Under the pieces are notes generated by a model that saw only the letters and a program-made list of their open reading frames with translations, did no database searches and was not told where the DNA came from. This document shows, in pieces, positions 32,393 to 41,795 of a stretch of 64,000 nucleotides of DNA. A program made the translations under genes and the position numbers. Source of the DNA: Chitinophaga pinensis (lineage in GTDB: Bacteria; Bacteroidota; Bacteroidia; UKL13-3); NCBI GenBank assembly GCA_945861965.1, contig CAMAWM010000006.1, positions 1-64,000 on the forward strand, in the 5' to 3' direction. The stretch's first letter is position 1, and the number at the start of each line of letters is the position of its first letter.

Positions 32393-33697
32393 TTACTGTT
32401 TAATAAATTTATGAAATTCGGTTTTTCCATTCCATTCAATTTTGATGAAATAAATGCCAGAACCAAAACCCGACAAATCAAAATTGGTAGCGTTATTGAT
32501 TTCTTTTTTTGCAAGCTCTTTGCCGGTAATATCTGATACTATCGCATTTCCAGAAACCTTGTTTTCAAAATTACTTATAGATATATTTATTACTTCGTTT
32601 GCAGGATTTGGATAAACTAAAAACTGATTGCTTTTCTCGATGGTTTCATTTAATCCCAATAGAGGTCTCATGAAAATTGTTTTTTTGAATGCAATATTCT
32701 GACGTGTTGAATTAGCAAAATAATTAGTAAAAATTATTTTGTAATCTGCTAATGTATCTAATGGAGATTTAACAAAAAAAGCAAGCGAATCAACAATAGG
32801 AACATTTCCTGGAGCCATTGCAATTTCTTTCCAAGTCCAATCTAAAATATTACAATTTTTTGAATAAGGCGGCATTGGTTTTGGTCCTACCGAATCAATA
32901 TCTCCACCAAAATATTTAGCAGCTTGCACCTTTGGATTTTGCAAAACGCCAACTACTGGATACATCACTGGAGGTCCACCTAAACTAACTGGTGCTTTGT
33001 ATTTGGTGAAAAGCAAATCCCAACTGTTAGCCGAAGGTTCGCGGTCAATTGCAGTTTTTGTTATTAAATTATAATACGCAAATAGTTTTCCTGCATACTC
33101 TTTTTTCTTAATCGTTACGCTGTTGCTATCGCTTCCGTCAATGTTTGAAAAAGAAAATACCCATTGTGTATCGGCTTCGTTGCGTTGAATACAAATTTTC
33201 TTGAAATTTGATGTTCCAATAACGGCTAGAAAAACTTTTGTTCCTATTACATTATGACTTGGATCTACATAAGTATAAGTTCCCCAACCATAATCTGCAA
33301 CTGACATAGATGCAAAATTGTATCCATCGTTAAAAGCACCAATATCCCAACTTGTATCGCCATTATATGTTTGCTTCCAAGTTTTCCATCCAGCGGTATC
33401 AAATTGTTCCCAATTAGACGATGTAAAATTTGATTTGTAAAGACTTGTACCTCTACCATCATTAATTTTTACAGTAGCTCCTTGCATGGTATTGCTTGGC
33501 GGAATAGATGGTCGAACGGAAAATGCAATGTGCCAATTGTTTCCGATAACAGTATCTTTATTTCCTGATTTCAAATTGTAATAAACATCCTGAACGTTTC
33601 CTGGCTTCATGCTTAAGGAGTCCTGAACGGTTATAGGTTGTGCTGACACTAAAGTACTAGCAATAGTACATACGGTTAAAAAAAATAGTTTCTTCAT
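32393..33697 (-). CDS. HmuY-like protein with T9SS type A sorting domain
   Basis: HmuY-like N-terminal part (VIGNNWHIAFSVRPSIP...WDLLFTKYKAP...) and C-terminal FLVYPNPANEVINISISN...GSGIYFIKIEWNGKTEFHKFIKQ. Confidence 0.87.
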   Translation of the reverse strand: MKKLFFLTVCTIASTLVSAQPITVQDSLSMKPGNVQDVYYNLKSGNKDTVIGNNWHIAFSVRPSIPPSNTMQGATVKINDGRGTSLYKSNFTSSNWEQFDTAGWKTWKQTYNGDTSWDIGAFNDGYNFASMSVADYGWGTYTYVDPSHNVIGTKVFLAVIGTSNFKKICIQRNEADTQWVFSFSNIDGSDSNSVTIKKKEYAGKLFAYYNLITKTAIDREPSANSWDLLFTKYKAPVSLGGPPVMYPVVGVLQNPKVQAAKYFGGDIDSVGPKPMPPYSKNCNILDWTWKEIAMAPGNVPIVDSLAFFVKSPLDTLADYKIIFTNYFANSTRQNIAFKKTIFMRPLLGLNETIEKSNQFLVYPNPANEVINISISNFENKVSGNAIVSDITGKELAKKEINNATNFDLSGFGSGIYFIKIEWNGKTEFHKFIKQ

Positions 33698-33849
33698 TAA
33701 TTTATTATTTGGTTTTTTAATTGGGGCGCAAAACTCGCACTACCTAGCTCAAAGTGCTATGATGTAACTCACGTATTTTTTTTATGACTGAATTTTTACA
33801 ATTCAAAATTTATCGTGCTTGAATTTAAAAACAAGATAGTTATTACGAT

Positions 33850-33881
33850 TTTGGCAGTTAAGTCAATTTGATTTAGTTTTG
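33850..33881 (+). promoter_or_regulatory. Candidate Bacteroidota-type promoter for panD
   Basis: TTTTGG...20 nt...TAGTTTTG matching the TTG / TAnnTTTG pattern, 18 nt before panD ATG. Confidence 0.4.
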
Positions 33882-33899
33882 CCGAGCAAATACACAGAT

Positions 33900-34247
33900 A
33901 TGCATATACAAGTTTTAAAATCAAAAATACACCGAGTAAAAGTAACCCAAACAGAACTTCACTATGTGGGTAGTATTACCATTGATCAGGATTTGATGAC
34001 CGCATCAAACATTATTGAAAATGAAAAAGTTCAGGTTGTAAACATCAACAATGGCGAGCGATTGGAAACCTATGTAATTACTGGCGAACCCGGAACTGGA
34101 ATAATTTGTTTAAATGGTCCTGCTGCACGAAAAGCCGCTGTTGGCGATTATGTTATCGTTTTGTCCTATGCAAGTATGGATTTTGAAGAAGCCAAAAAAT
34201 ACAAACCCGTTGCTGTTTATCCTGATATAAACAATAAGATTAGTTAA
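33900..34247 (+). CDS. panD: Aspartate 1-decarboxylase
   Basis: [63 protein letters not shown]; start revised from 33879. Confidence 0.94.
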   Translation: MHIQVLKSKIHRVKVTQTELHYVGSITIDQDLMTASNIIENEKVQVVNINNGERLETYVITGEPGTGIICLNGPAARKAAVGDYVIVLSYASMDFEEAKKYKPVAVYPDINNKIS

Positions 34248-35237
34248 TTGAATAACAAATCAAATAAAATACTGCAATACCTATTAATTGCTGCGATAGG
34301 TGGTTTTTTTATTTATTTCGTTTTTAAGGGAACTAATTGGCAAGAGATGTTTGCCAAAATTAGTAATGCCAATTTTTATTGGCTTAGCTTGGCCATGTTA
34401 GTCGGAATTTTTAGTCATTGGCTTCGAGCCTTCAGAGGAGTGATGATGTACGATGCAATGGGATATTCCATTTCAACCAAAAATAGTTTCTATGCCGTTT
34501 TAATTGGATACATGATGAGTTATATAATTCCTCGTGCAGGCGAAGTTTATAGATGTGTAAGTTTAAATAAAACGGATTCCATGCCTATTGAAAAATCGCT
34601 GGGAACAGTGGTGACCGAAAGATTGGTTGATATGCTAATTTTGCTTTTAATTATTGCATTTGTGTTTGTTATACAATTCGATTTGTTAGTTAATTTTATC
34701 AGCCATAGTTTAGATTCAAAAACCGAATCAACAACCAATTCCATTTTAATAAAATCAATGCTTACTTTATTTATAATTATAAGCATTGTTTTGTTTTTTG
34801 TTTTCAGAAAAAAAATAGTGCAGCATGCATTTTATCAAAAACTAAAAACCGGTTTTACAACTGGATTATTAAGCGTTAAACAAGTAAAAAATCCAATCCT
34901 TTTTATTGTGCTTTCATTTTCTATTTGGATTGGCTATTTGCTGATGATGTATATTTGTTTTTTTGCGATGCAGTCAACAAGCAATTTAGGAATATTTGAA
35001 TGCCTTACCGTTTTTGCAATTGGAACTATTGGAGTGGTTTTGCCCGCACCAGCTGCAGGAGCGGGAGCCTATCATTTTTTTGTCATTCAATCGTTGTTGT
35101 TATTTGGTGTAGGTGCAGAAGACGGAAAAGCATATGCAACTATGGTGCATGGTGTACAAATGATTTTGCTTTTAATTATTGGTTCGATATGTTCGTATAT
35201 AGTTTTAAAAACGAAAAACAAAAATGCAATCAATTAA
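34248..35237 (+). CDS. Lysylphosphatidylglycerol synthase TM / UPF0104-like flippase-type membrane protein
   Basis: Multiple TM segments, YMMSYIIPRAGEVYRCVSLNKT, TERLVDMLILLLI, PAPAAGAGAYHFFVIQSLLLFGV; TTG start directly after panD stop. Confidence 0.87.
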   Translation: MNNKSNKILQYLLIAAIGGFFIYFVFKGTNWQEMFAKISNANFYWLSLAMLVGIFSHWLRAFRGVMMYDAMGYSISTKNSFYAVLIGYMMSYIIPRAGEVYRCVSLNKTDSMPIEKSLGTVVTERLVDMLILLLIIAFVFVIQFDLLVNFISHSLDSKTESTTNSILIKSMLTLFIIISIVLFFVFRKKIVQHAFYQKLKTGFTTGLLSVKQVKNPILFIVLSFSIWIGYLLMMYICFFAMQSTSNLGIFECLTVFAIGTIGVVLPAPAAGAGAYHFFVIQSLLLFGVGAEDGKAYATMVHGVQMILLLIIGSICSYIVLKTKNKNAIN

Positions 35238-35703
35238 TTCAAAAATAATTGACCGAAATAATTTACAACAACTAATTGAAAAGTGGAGACTTTCAAACGA
35301 AAAAATTGTTTTCACAAATGGCTGTTTTGACATTATTCATCGCGGGCACATTGATTATTTATCAAAATCTGCTGCACTTGGAACCAAATTAATAATTGGG
35401 CTAAATACAGATGCATCAGTTAGAAAATTAAAAGGAGATACCAGACCAATTCAAGACGAACAATCAAGACAAATTATACTCTCGGCTTTTCAATTTGTAG
35501 ATGCTGTAATTTTATTTGACGAAGAAACTCCGTATGCATTAATAAACTCTGTTCAACCTGATATACTAGTAAAAGGCAGCGATTACAAACCCGAAGAAAT
35601 TGTTGGATTTGATATCGTAAAAGCAAAAAATGGTGAAGTTATTACCATTGATTACCTCCCAGGATTTTCTACAAGTGCAATCGAAAAAAAAATAAAACAA
35701 TAG
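35224..35703 (+). CDS. rfaE2: D-glycero-beta-D-manno-heptose 1-phosphate adenylyltransferase (RfaE2/HldE C-domain)
   Basis: VFTNGCFDIIHRGHIDYLSKSAALGTKLIIGLNTDASVRKLKGDTRPIQDE. Confidence 0.93.
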   Translation: MQSINSKIIDRNNLQQLIEKWRLSNEKIVFTNGCFDIIHRGHIDYLSKSAALGTKLIIGLNTDASVRKLKGDTRPIQDEQSRQIILSAFQFVDAVILFDEETPYALINSVQPDILVKGSDYKPEEIVGFDIVKAKNGEVITIDYLPGFSTSAIEKKIKQ

Positions 35704-35753
35704 CATCTTAAAAGTTAATCTTCCAATACTTCCTTTTTGCCCTTGTATTTCAA

Positions 35754-35784
35754 TTTGCCTACTTAAGGATTAGCGATATATTCG
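35754..35784 (+). promoter_or_regulatory. Candidate Bacteroidota-type promoter for acyl-CoA dehydrogenase gene
   Basis: TTTG-N19-TATATTCG, 28 nt before ATG at 35813. Confidence 0.45.
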
Positions 35785-35812
35785 CACTCTCAAATTAAAA
35801 AAACTTTCAGAA

Positions 35813-36952
35813 ATGAATTTTGAACTAAGCGAAGAGCATTTAAATGTTCAGCAAGCAGCTAGAGATTTTGCGCAAACAGAATTATTGCCAGGCGTTATTG
35901 AACGCGATGAGCACCAAAAATTTCCAATGGAACAAGTTAAAAAACTTGGCGAACTTGGATTTTTAGGAATGATGGTTGACCCAAAATACGGTGGAAGCGG
36001 AATGGATACCATAAGCTATGTATTGGCTATGGAAGAACTTTCAAAAGTAGATGCATCAACTTCAGTTGTGGTTTCAGTAAACAATTCATTGGTTTGTTGG
36101 GGACTTGAAACTTTTGCAAACGAGGAACAGAAGCAAAAATATTTAGTGCCAATGGCTAGCGGAAAATGTTGGGGAGCATTTCTTTTATCCGAGCCAGAAG
36201 CAGGAAGCGATGCTACTTCACAAAGAACATTGGCCGAAGACAAAGGAGATTATTACTTGTTGAATGGAACAAAAAATTGGATTACAAACGGAAGCACTGC
36301 TGAATATTATTTGGTAATGGCACAAACCGATGTAGCAAAAGGTCACAAAGGAATTAACGCTTTAATAGTTGAAAAAAACTGGGAAGGCGTAACCATTGGA
36401 AATAAAGAAAATAAACTTGGAATAAGAGGAAGCGATACACATTCTGTTATGTTTCAGGATGTAAAAGTACCCAAAGCAAACCGAATAGGCGAAGAGGGTT
36501 TTGGGTTTAAATTTGCAATGAAAACATTGGCCGGAGGAAGAATAGGAATTGCTTCTCAAGCATTGGGAATTGCAAGTGGCGCTTATGAGTTGGCATTAAA
36601 ATATTCAAAACAACGCAAAGCTTTTGGAAAAGAAATAATGCATCACCAAGCTATACAATTTAAATTAGCCGATATGGCAACACAAATTGAAGCCGCACGA
36701 TTGCTTTGTTTGAAAGCTGCATTTTTAAAAGACCAACACAAAGATTATGCATTGGCAAGTAGCATGGCAAAATTGTTTGCATCCGAAACTGCAATGTGGG
36801 TTTCGGTTGAAGCCGTTCAAATTCATGGCGGATATGGATATGTAAAAGAATACCATGTTGAACGATTGATGCGCGATGCTAAAATTACACAAATATATGA
36901 AGGCACAAGCGAGGTTCAGCGCATTGTAATATCAAGAGAAGTGTTGAAATAG
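35813..36952 (+). CDS. Acyl-CoA dehydrogenase
   Basis: LSEPEAGSDATSQRTLA, YLLNGTKNWITNGSTAEYYLVMAQT, YSKQRKAFGKEIMHHQAIQFKLADMA, IYEGTSEVQRIVISREVLK. Confidence 0.96.
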   Translation: MNFELSEEHLNVQQAARDFAQTELLPGVIERDEHQKFPMEQVKKLGELGFLGMMVDPKYGGSGMDTISYVLAMEELSKVDASTSVVVSVNNSLVCWGLETFANEEQKQKYLVPMASGKCWGAFLLSEPEAGSDATSQRTLAEDKGDYYLLNGTKNWITNGSTAEYYLVMAQTDVAKGHKGINALIVEKNWEGVTIGNKENKLGIRGSDTHSVMFQDVKVPKANRIGEEGFGFKFAMKTLAGGRIGIASQALGIASGAYELALKYSKQRKAFGKEIMHHQAIQFKLADMATQIEAARLLCLKAAFLKDQHKDYALASSMAKLFASETAMWVSVEAVQIHGGYGYVKEYHVERLMRDAKITQIYEGTSEVQRIVISREVLK

Positions 36953-36970
36953 ATTCGAAAAAAATTACAA

Positions 36971-37007
36971 AAAAATGCGGATTAAATTTTTAATCCGCAT
37001 TTTTTTA
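36971..37007. terminator. Bidirectional intrinsic terminator between convergent genes
   Basis: AAAAATGCGGATTA-AATTTT-TAATCCGCATTTTT perfect 14-bp stem. Confidence 0.88.
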
Positions 37008-37020
37008 TTTTATAAATCGA

Positions 37021-40000
37021 TTATGTTCCAGGATTTAATTTGGTATAAACCGCCTCAAATTCTTTTTTCAAATCCTCCATTTTGTTTTGATTGGCTACAA
37101 ACAAACAGTATTGAATAATTTGAATGTTTTCATCCAATTCTTGTTGCACACCTTTTTGTTTTTTGCCTTTAAAGGTTCTGTAATATGCTGCTTTTCCTTC
37201 GCATTGTTTTACAATTTCTCTTAAAACATTTGACCCTTTTTCTTTGGCTCCAGCCATAAAGTATCCTTCGGCTAATCGCACTGAAAAGAAATCGTGTTGA
37301 ACATACTCGGCAGGCATCATTTTCACACAATGGTCAATTGCTTTAATTGCGCTGTCGGTTTTGCCTTCTTGCGATAATTTTTCAGCCAATCTGAAAAATA
37401 TATTGCGCATGTTTTTAGTTTGACGCAAAACTGTTTCGTCAAGATAAACTCCTGGTTTTTCAATATTTCCCCATTTGAATTTATTAACTAAATTTTCATA
37501 CAAAATAGTGCTGTTTACTCTTCCATAAACAGGATTGTTTGGATTAATTGGTGTTAAAATAGGAAGCAATCGATAGGTTAATCCTTCCAACTGAAAATAC
37601 GATTGCATATTAATGTATGCCTCTGTTCCTGTAGTAATAGCCCAATAAATTGGTCGAGTATTAATATTTGAAGCCAATACATCCAACACCACCAAATCTG
37701 CCTTTTGTAACATACGCGCTTCAATTTCCCATTTTATTGAATCTTGCATATAAATAGCATCCTCTGGTCTAACAACTCCGTTTTTTAAACATGCTTTTTT
37801 ATCTACAGGAATACAAAATCTTTTGGTTGGAAAGAACGAAGCTTTTTGTCCGCCTTGCAATGTAACTTTTGAATAAGGATCGTTGTCGTCACACATAAAT
37901 GTGATAATCTTCGATATATCGTAATAATCTGTTTTATTGATTCCGAATTTATCTAAAATCTCAGGCCCATCATAATACACAACATAATCGCGTGAACCTT
38001 GAACATATTTGTCTGATGTCATTGAAAACTGAATCGGTTTGCTTCTAAATGAAGGTCTTTTTAATCCATCAGCATACCAATCGGTATTGAGCAAACTCAA
38101 ATTGATTACTCGAATATCGCTTCGAATGTCTTCAACATTTTGAGCATACCAAAGTGGATACGTATCGTTGTCACCGTTTGTAAATAATATAGCGTCAGGC
38201 GCGCAACTGTTCAAATAATCTTCAGCAAAATCCACTGCAGTTTTACGATTTGAGCGATCGTGATCATCCCAATTTTGTTGGGCCATTAAAATAGGCGAAC
38301 CCAAACACGCAACACCGACTAAAACAGAGGCTGTTTTTCGGTTCATTCGTTTGCCCATAAAATCAGTAATTGCCAAAACCCCAAGCCCAATCCAAATCAT
38401 AAATGTTTGGTAAGAACCGACATACGCATAATCTCTTTCGCGAGGTTGCTGTGCAGGAAAATTAAGATAAAGAATAATAAATGCACCTGTAAATAAGAAA
38501 AGTGTGAGTACAACAATTGCATCTGCTTTTGCTTTTCTAAAATGATAGAAAAATCCTATCAACCCCAAAATTAATGGAATGGCAAAATAAGTATTGCGTG
38601 CTTTGTTATTTTTAATTGAATCTGGAATGTTTTTCTGTGGTCCAACAAGTAAATTGTCAATGAACGAAATTCCTGTAATCCAGTTTCCACTTACTTCGTC
38701 TCCGTAACCTTGTTGGTCGTTTTGCCTTCCTACAAAATTCCACATAAAATATCTAATGTACATAAAGCGCATTTGGTACGAAGCAAAAAAGTCAACGTTT
38801 TTCATAAATGAAATGCGTTTGGCATCTTTTGGAATATTTTCCCATCTTTGATACCACTCAACATAATCGGCTCTATCAGCCCACATACGAGGAAAAATTA
38901 CACAGTCTTTACTTGGATAAATGGCTTTTAATTTATCTCCTGCTTCTACATATTCTTTTCCTTGTTTTCGGTAATTCATACCGGTTTTTTCATAATCAAC
39001 TGGGCGAGAATAGTAATACTGCCCGTAAACCAATGGATTGTCGCCATATTGTTCTCTGTTTAAATACGAAAGCAACGAAAATGGTTGTTCAGGATCGTTC
39101 ATGTCCAAAGGCGGATTTGCCATTGATCGAATTACAACCATTGAATAACTTGAATATCCAATAACTATAAATGCAAACGAAAGAATAATTGTATTGATTA
39201 CTGATTTGGATAACGATGAAACAAACAATACATAATACAACACTCCGCTTACAACTAACCAAGCAACAATGCTTGACAAACCTGAATTGATAACCAAGGA
39301 ACTAACTACCATCAATAAATAGGTAATTACTGCAATTGCTAAACTGGTTTTTGAAAGCGAATGGGTATAATGAATTAACGCAGAAATTAAAGTAATAAGC
39401 AAGAAAACAAGAATGATAAATCCGAAATTAAAACTTAACCCTAACATGTTAACTGCAATGTAATCCAGTTTGGTAGCCAATGTTGGCAATCCAGGAATTA
39501 TACCAAACTGTACCGATCCGATGGCCAAAACAGCAACACCTGTTGCTTTTAAAAATCCCATACGACTGTAATCGAATTTCTTGAAATAATAAACGTAAAC
39601 GATAGCAGGAATAACCAACAAATTAAGTAAGTGAACTCCAATTGCTAAACCGATTAAATAGGCTATTAGAATTAACCATCTGTCTGAACCTTTTTCATTT
39701 GAAATGTTTTCCCATTTTAAAATACACCAAAATGTAAGCGTAGTAAAAAAACTTGACGATGCATATACTTCAGCTTCGACAGCCGAAAACCAAAAAGTGT
39801 CCGAGAAATTTAATGTAAGTGCACCAACTAATCCTGCTGCAAAAATAGAAAAACACTGAGTTGCAGTTGCTTCTTCTCCTTTTTTTACTACTATCTTTTT
39901 GGCAAGATGTGTAATTGTCCAAAAGAAAAACAAAACGCACAAGGCAGATGTTGTTCCTGAAACCATATTAACCCAAAAAGCAACTTGGCTTGTGTCGCTT

Positions 40001-40206
40001 CCGGCAAACATTGAAAAAATTCGTCCAATCATCAAAAACAATGGCGCGCCTGGAGGATGGCAAATTTGTAATCGATACGATGCGGAAATAAATTCGCCAC
40101 AATCCCAAAAACTAACTGATGGCTCTAAGGTAAGTGTATACGTAATTATTGAAACAATGAAAGTTAACCATCCGATAATGTTGTTGTACAAATTGTATTT
40201 ATTCAT
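37021..40206 (-). CDS. DUF2723-family membrane protein (probable protein O-mannosyltransferase-like glycosyltransferase)
   Basis: YTLTLEPSVSFWDCGEFISASYRLQICHPPGAPLFLMIGRIFSMFA; multiple TMs; NFPAQQPRERDYAYVGSY. Confidence 0.9.
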   Translation of the reverse strand: MNKYNLYNNIIGWLTFIVSIITYTLTLEPSVSFWDCGEFISASYRLQICHPPGAPLFLMIGRIFSMFAGSDTSQVAFWVNMVSGTTSALCVLFFFWTITHLAKKIVVKKGEEATATQCFSIFAAGLVGALTLNFSDTFWFSAVEAEVYASSSFFTTLTFWCILKWENISNEKGSDRWLILIAYLIGLAIGVHLLNLLVIPAIVYVYYFKKFDYSRMGFLKATGVAVLAIGSVQFGIIPGLPTLATKLDYIAVNMLGLSFNFGFIILVFLLITLISALIHYTHSLSKTSLAIAVITYLLMVVSSLVINSGLSSIVAWLVVSGVLYYVLFVSSLSKSVINTIILSFAFIVIGYSSYSMVVIRSMANPPLDMNDPEQPFSLLSYLNREQYGDNPLVYGQYYYSRPVDYEKTGMNYRKQGKEYVEAGDKLKAIYPSKDCVIFPRMWADRADYVEWYQRWENIPKDAKRISFMKNVDFFASYQMRFMYIRYFMWNFVGRQNDQQGYGDEVSGNWITGISFIDNLLVGPQKNIPDSIKNNKARNTYFAIPLILGLIGFFYHFRKAKADAIVVLTLFLFTGAFIILYLNFPAQQPRERDYAYVGSYQTFMIWIGLGVLAITDFMGKRMNRKTASVLVGVACLGSPILMAQQNWDDHDRSNRKTAVDFAEDYLNSCAPDAILFTNGDNDTYPLWYAQNVEDIRSDIRVINLSLLNTDWYADGLKRPSFRSKPIQFSMTSDKYVQGSRDYVVYYDGPEILDKFGINKTDYYDISKIITFMCDDNDPYSKVTLQGGQKASFFPTKRFCIPVDKKACLKNGVVRPEDAIYMQDSIKWEIEARMLQKADLVVLDVLASNINTRPIYWAITTGTEAYINMQSYFQLEGLTYRLLPILTPINPNNPVYGRVNSTILYENLVNKFKWGNIEKPGVYLDETVLRQTKNMRNIFFRLAEKLSQEGKTDSAIKAIDHCVKMMPAEYVQHDFFSVRLAEGYFMAGAKEKGSNVLREIVKQCEGKAAYYRTFKGKKQKGVQQELDENIQIIQYCLFVANQNKMEDLKKEFEAVYTKLNPGT

Positions 40207-40325
40207 CCTGATATTATTTGATTTCTTTAAAAAAAATTTAAGAAGGCAAACATAATAGAATTTGGGAAGCAGACAATAGCTTCGAATGGATAATTTTTAA
40301 ATTTAAGGTGTTGAAAATTAAAGAA

Positions 40326-40562
40326 TCAAGAAACCGCGACTACGCTAGTAATTTCGGGAATTGCATTTTTTAAACCATTTTCAATTCCGGCTTTCATGGT
40401 AAGATGACTAATTTCGCAGCTACTGCAATTGCCAGTTAGTCTAAGCTGAACCTCCATTTCGTCTGTAACATTTACAAGTTCTACATCTCCGCCATCGGCT
40501 TGCAGAAAAGGGCGCATGCTGTTCAGAGCAATTTCAATTTTATTTCTTAAGTCTTGATCCAA
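40326..40562 (-). CDS. NifU C-terminal-like Fe-S scaffold protein
   Basis: IALNSMRPFLQADGGDVELVNVTDEMEVQLRLTGNCSSCEISHLTMKAGIE. Confidence 0.93.
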   Translation of the reverse strand: MDQDLRNKIEIALNSMRPFLQADGGDVELVNVTDEMEVQLRLTGNCSSCEISHLTMKAGIENGLKNAIPEITSVVAVS

Positions 40563-40637
40563 TTTATCTGATTGATTAATACAATTTACGAGTGCAAATT
40601 AAACAAAATAAGCAATTACTATTTTCTTTGATTCGTT

Positions 40638-41711
40638 TTAGTTTTTCTGAATTGCGTTTAAAATAGAAACCGATTGAGCCACATTTTCAGCCAGCTCAAA
40701 AAAAGCTTTTTGTACAGGCGTATTTTTTTCAAATACTGCTGGGGTTCCATTATCTCCTCCTTCTCGAATACTCATATAAATAGGAATTTGTCCTAGCAAT
40801 TTTAATTTCAATTCGTCTGCCATTCTTTGCCCTCCATTTTCACCAAAAATAAAATATTTTTTTCCTGGCAATTCATCAGCAACAAAATAAGCCATGTTTT
40901 CAACGATACCCAAGATAGGAACTTTTATCGGAGTCATGCTAAACATAGTTGCTGCTTTGTATGCATCGGCCAACGCTATGGCTTGCGGTGTGGTAACCAT
41001 CACAACTCCAGTTAAGGGTACAATCTGCAACATGGTTAAATGTATATCGCCAGTTCCGGGCGGCAAATCCAAAATTAAATAGTCCAATTCGCCCCAATCG
41101 CAATCGTTAATAAATTGTCGTAATGCGGATGAAACCATTGGTCCGCGCCAAACTACGGCTTGTTCTGGTTTTATTAAAAAACCGATTGACAAAAGTTTCA
41201 CACCATACTTTTCAATGGGTAGCATCAAAGATTTCCCATCAACATTTTTCATTTCGGGTTGCGCATTCATTTCGCCAAACATCATCGGAATGCTGGGCCC
41301 ATAAATATCTGCATCCAACAATCCTACTTTTGCGCCTTGCATGGCCAAAGCTAAAGCCAAATTGCTGGCAACTGATGATTTTCCAACACCACCTTTTCCA
41401 CTTGCAATAGCTATAATATTTTTAACATTTGGAAGAACTAATTTGTCCGATCGATTGCTGCTAACATTGGCTGTCATTTCAATTTTCACTGAAATATCTT
41501 TTGATATAAATTCATGAATTGCTTGTATGCAATCCTTCTCCATTTTTTCTTTCAATGGACAAGCAGGAGTTGTCAAAACAAGTTTGAATGAAATCAATTT
41601 TTCATCAAATTGTAAATCCTGAATCATGTTTAAAGTGACTAAATCTTTATGAAGGTCGGGCTCTTGTACTGTTGAAAGCGCTTTTAAAATATCGTCTTTT
41701 GTAAAATTCAT
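40638..41711 (-). CDS. apbC: Mrp/NBP35-family Fe-S carrier ATPase
   Basis: IIAIASGKGGVGKSSVASNLALALAMQGAKVGLLDADIYGPSIPMMFG; LDLPPGTGDIHLTM. Confidence 0.94.
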   Translation of the reverse strand: MNFTKDDILKALSTVQEPDLHKDLVTLNMIQDLQFDEKLISFKLVLTTPACPLKEKMEKDCIQAIHEFISKDISVKIEMTANVSSNRSDKLVLPNVKNIIAIASGKGGVGKSSVASNLALALAMQGAKVGLLDADIYGPSIPMMFGEMNAQPEMKNVDGKSLMLPIEKYGVKLLSIGFLIKPEQAVVWRGPMVSSALRQFINDCDWGELDYLILDLPPGTGDIHLTMLQIVPLTGVVMVTTPQAIALADAYKAATMFSMTPIKVPILGIVENMAYFVADELPGKKYFIFGENGGQRMADELKLKLLGQIPIYMSIREGGDNGTPAVFEKNTPVQKAFFELAENVAQSVSILNAIQKN

Positions 41712-41795
41712 TTGGGTTGCGAATTTATGAAATAAAAAACAGCAGACGTGGTTTTTAAAATCAATAAAAACAAAATTAAACTATGAAAAAATAAT

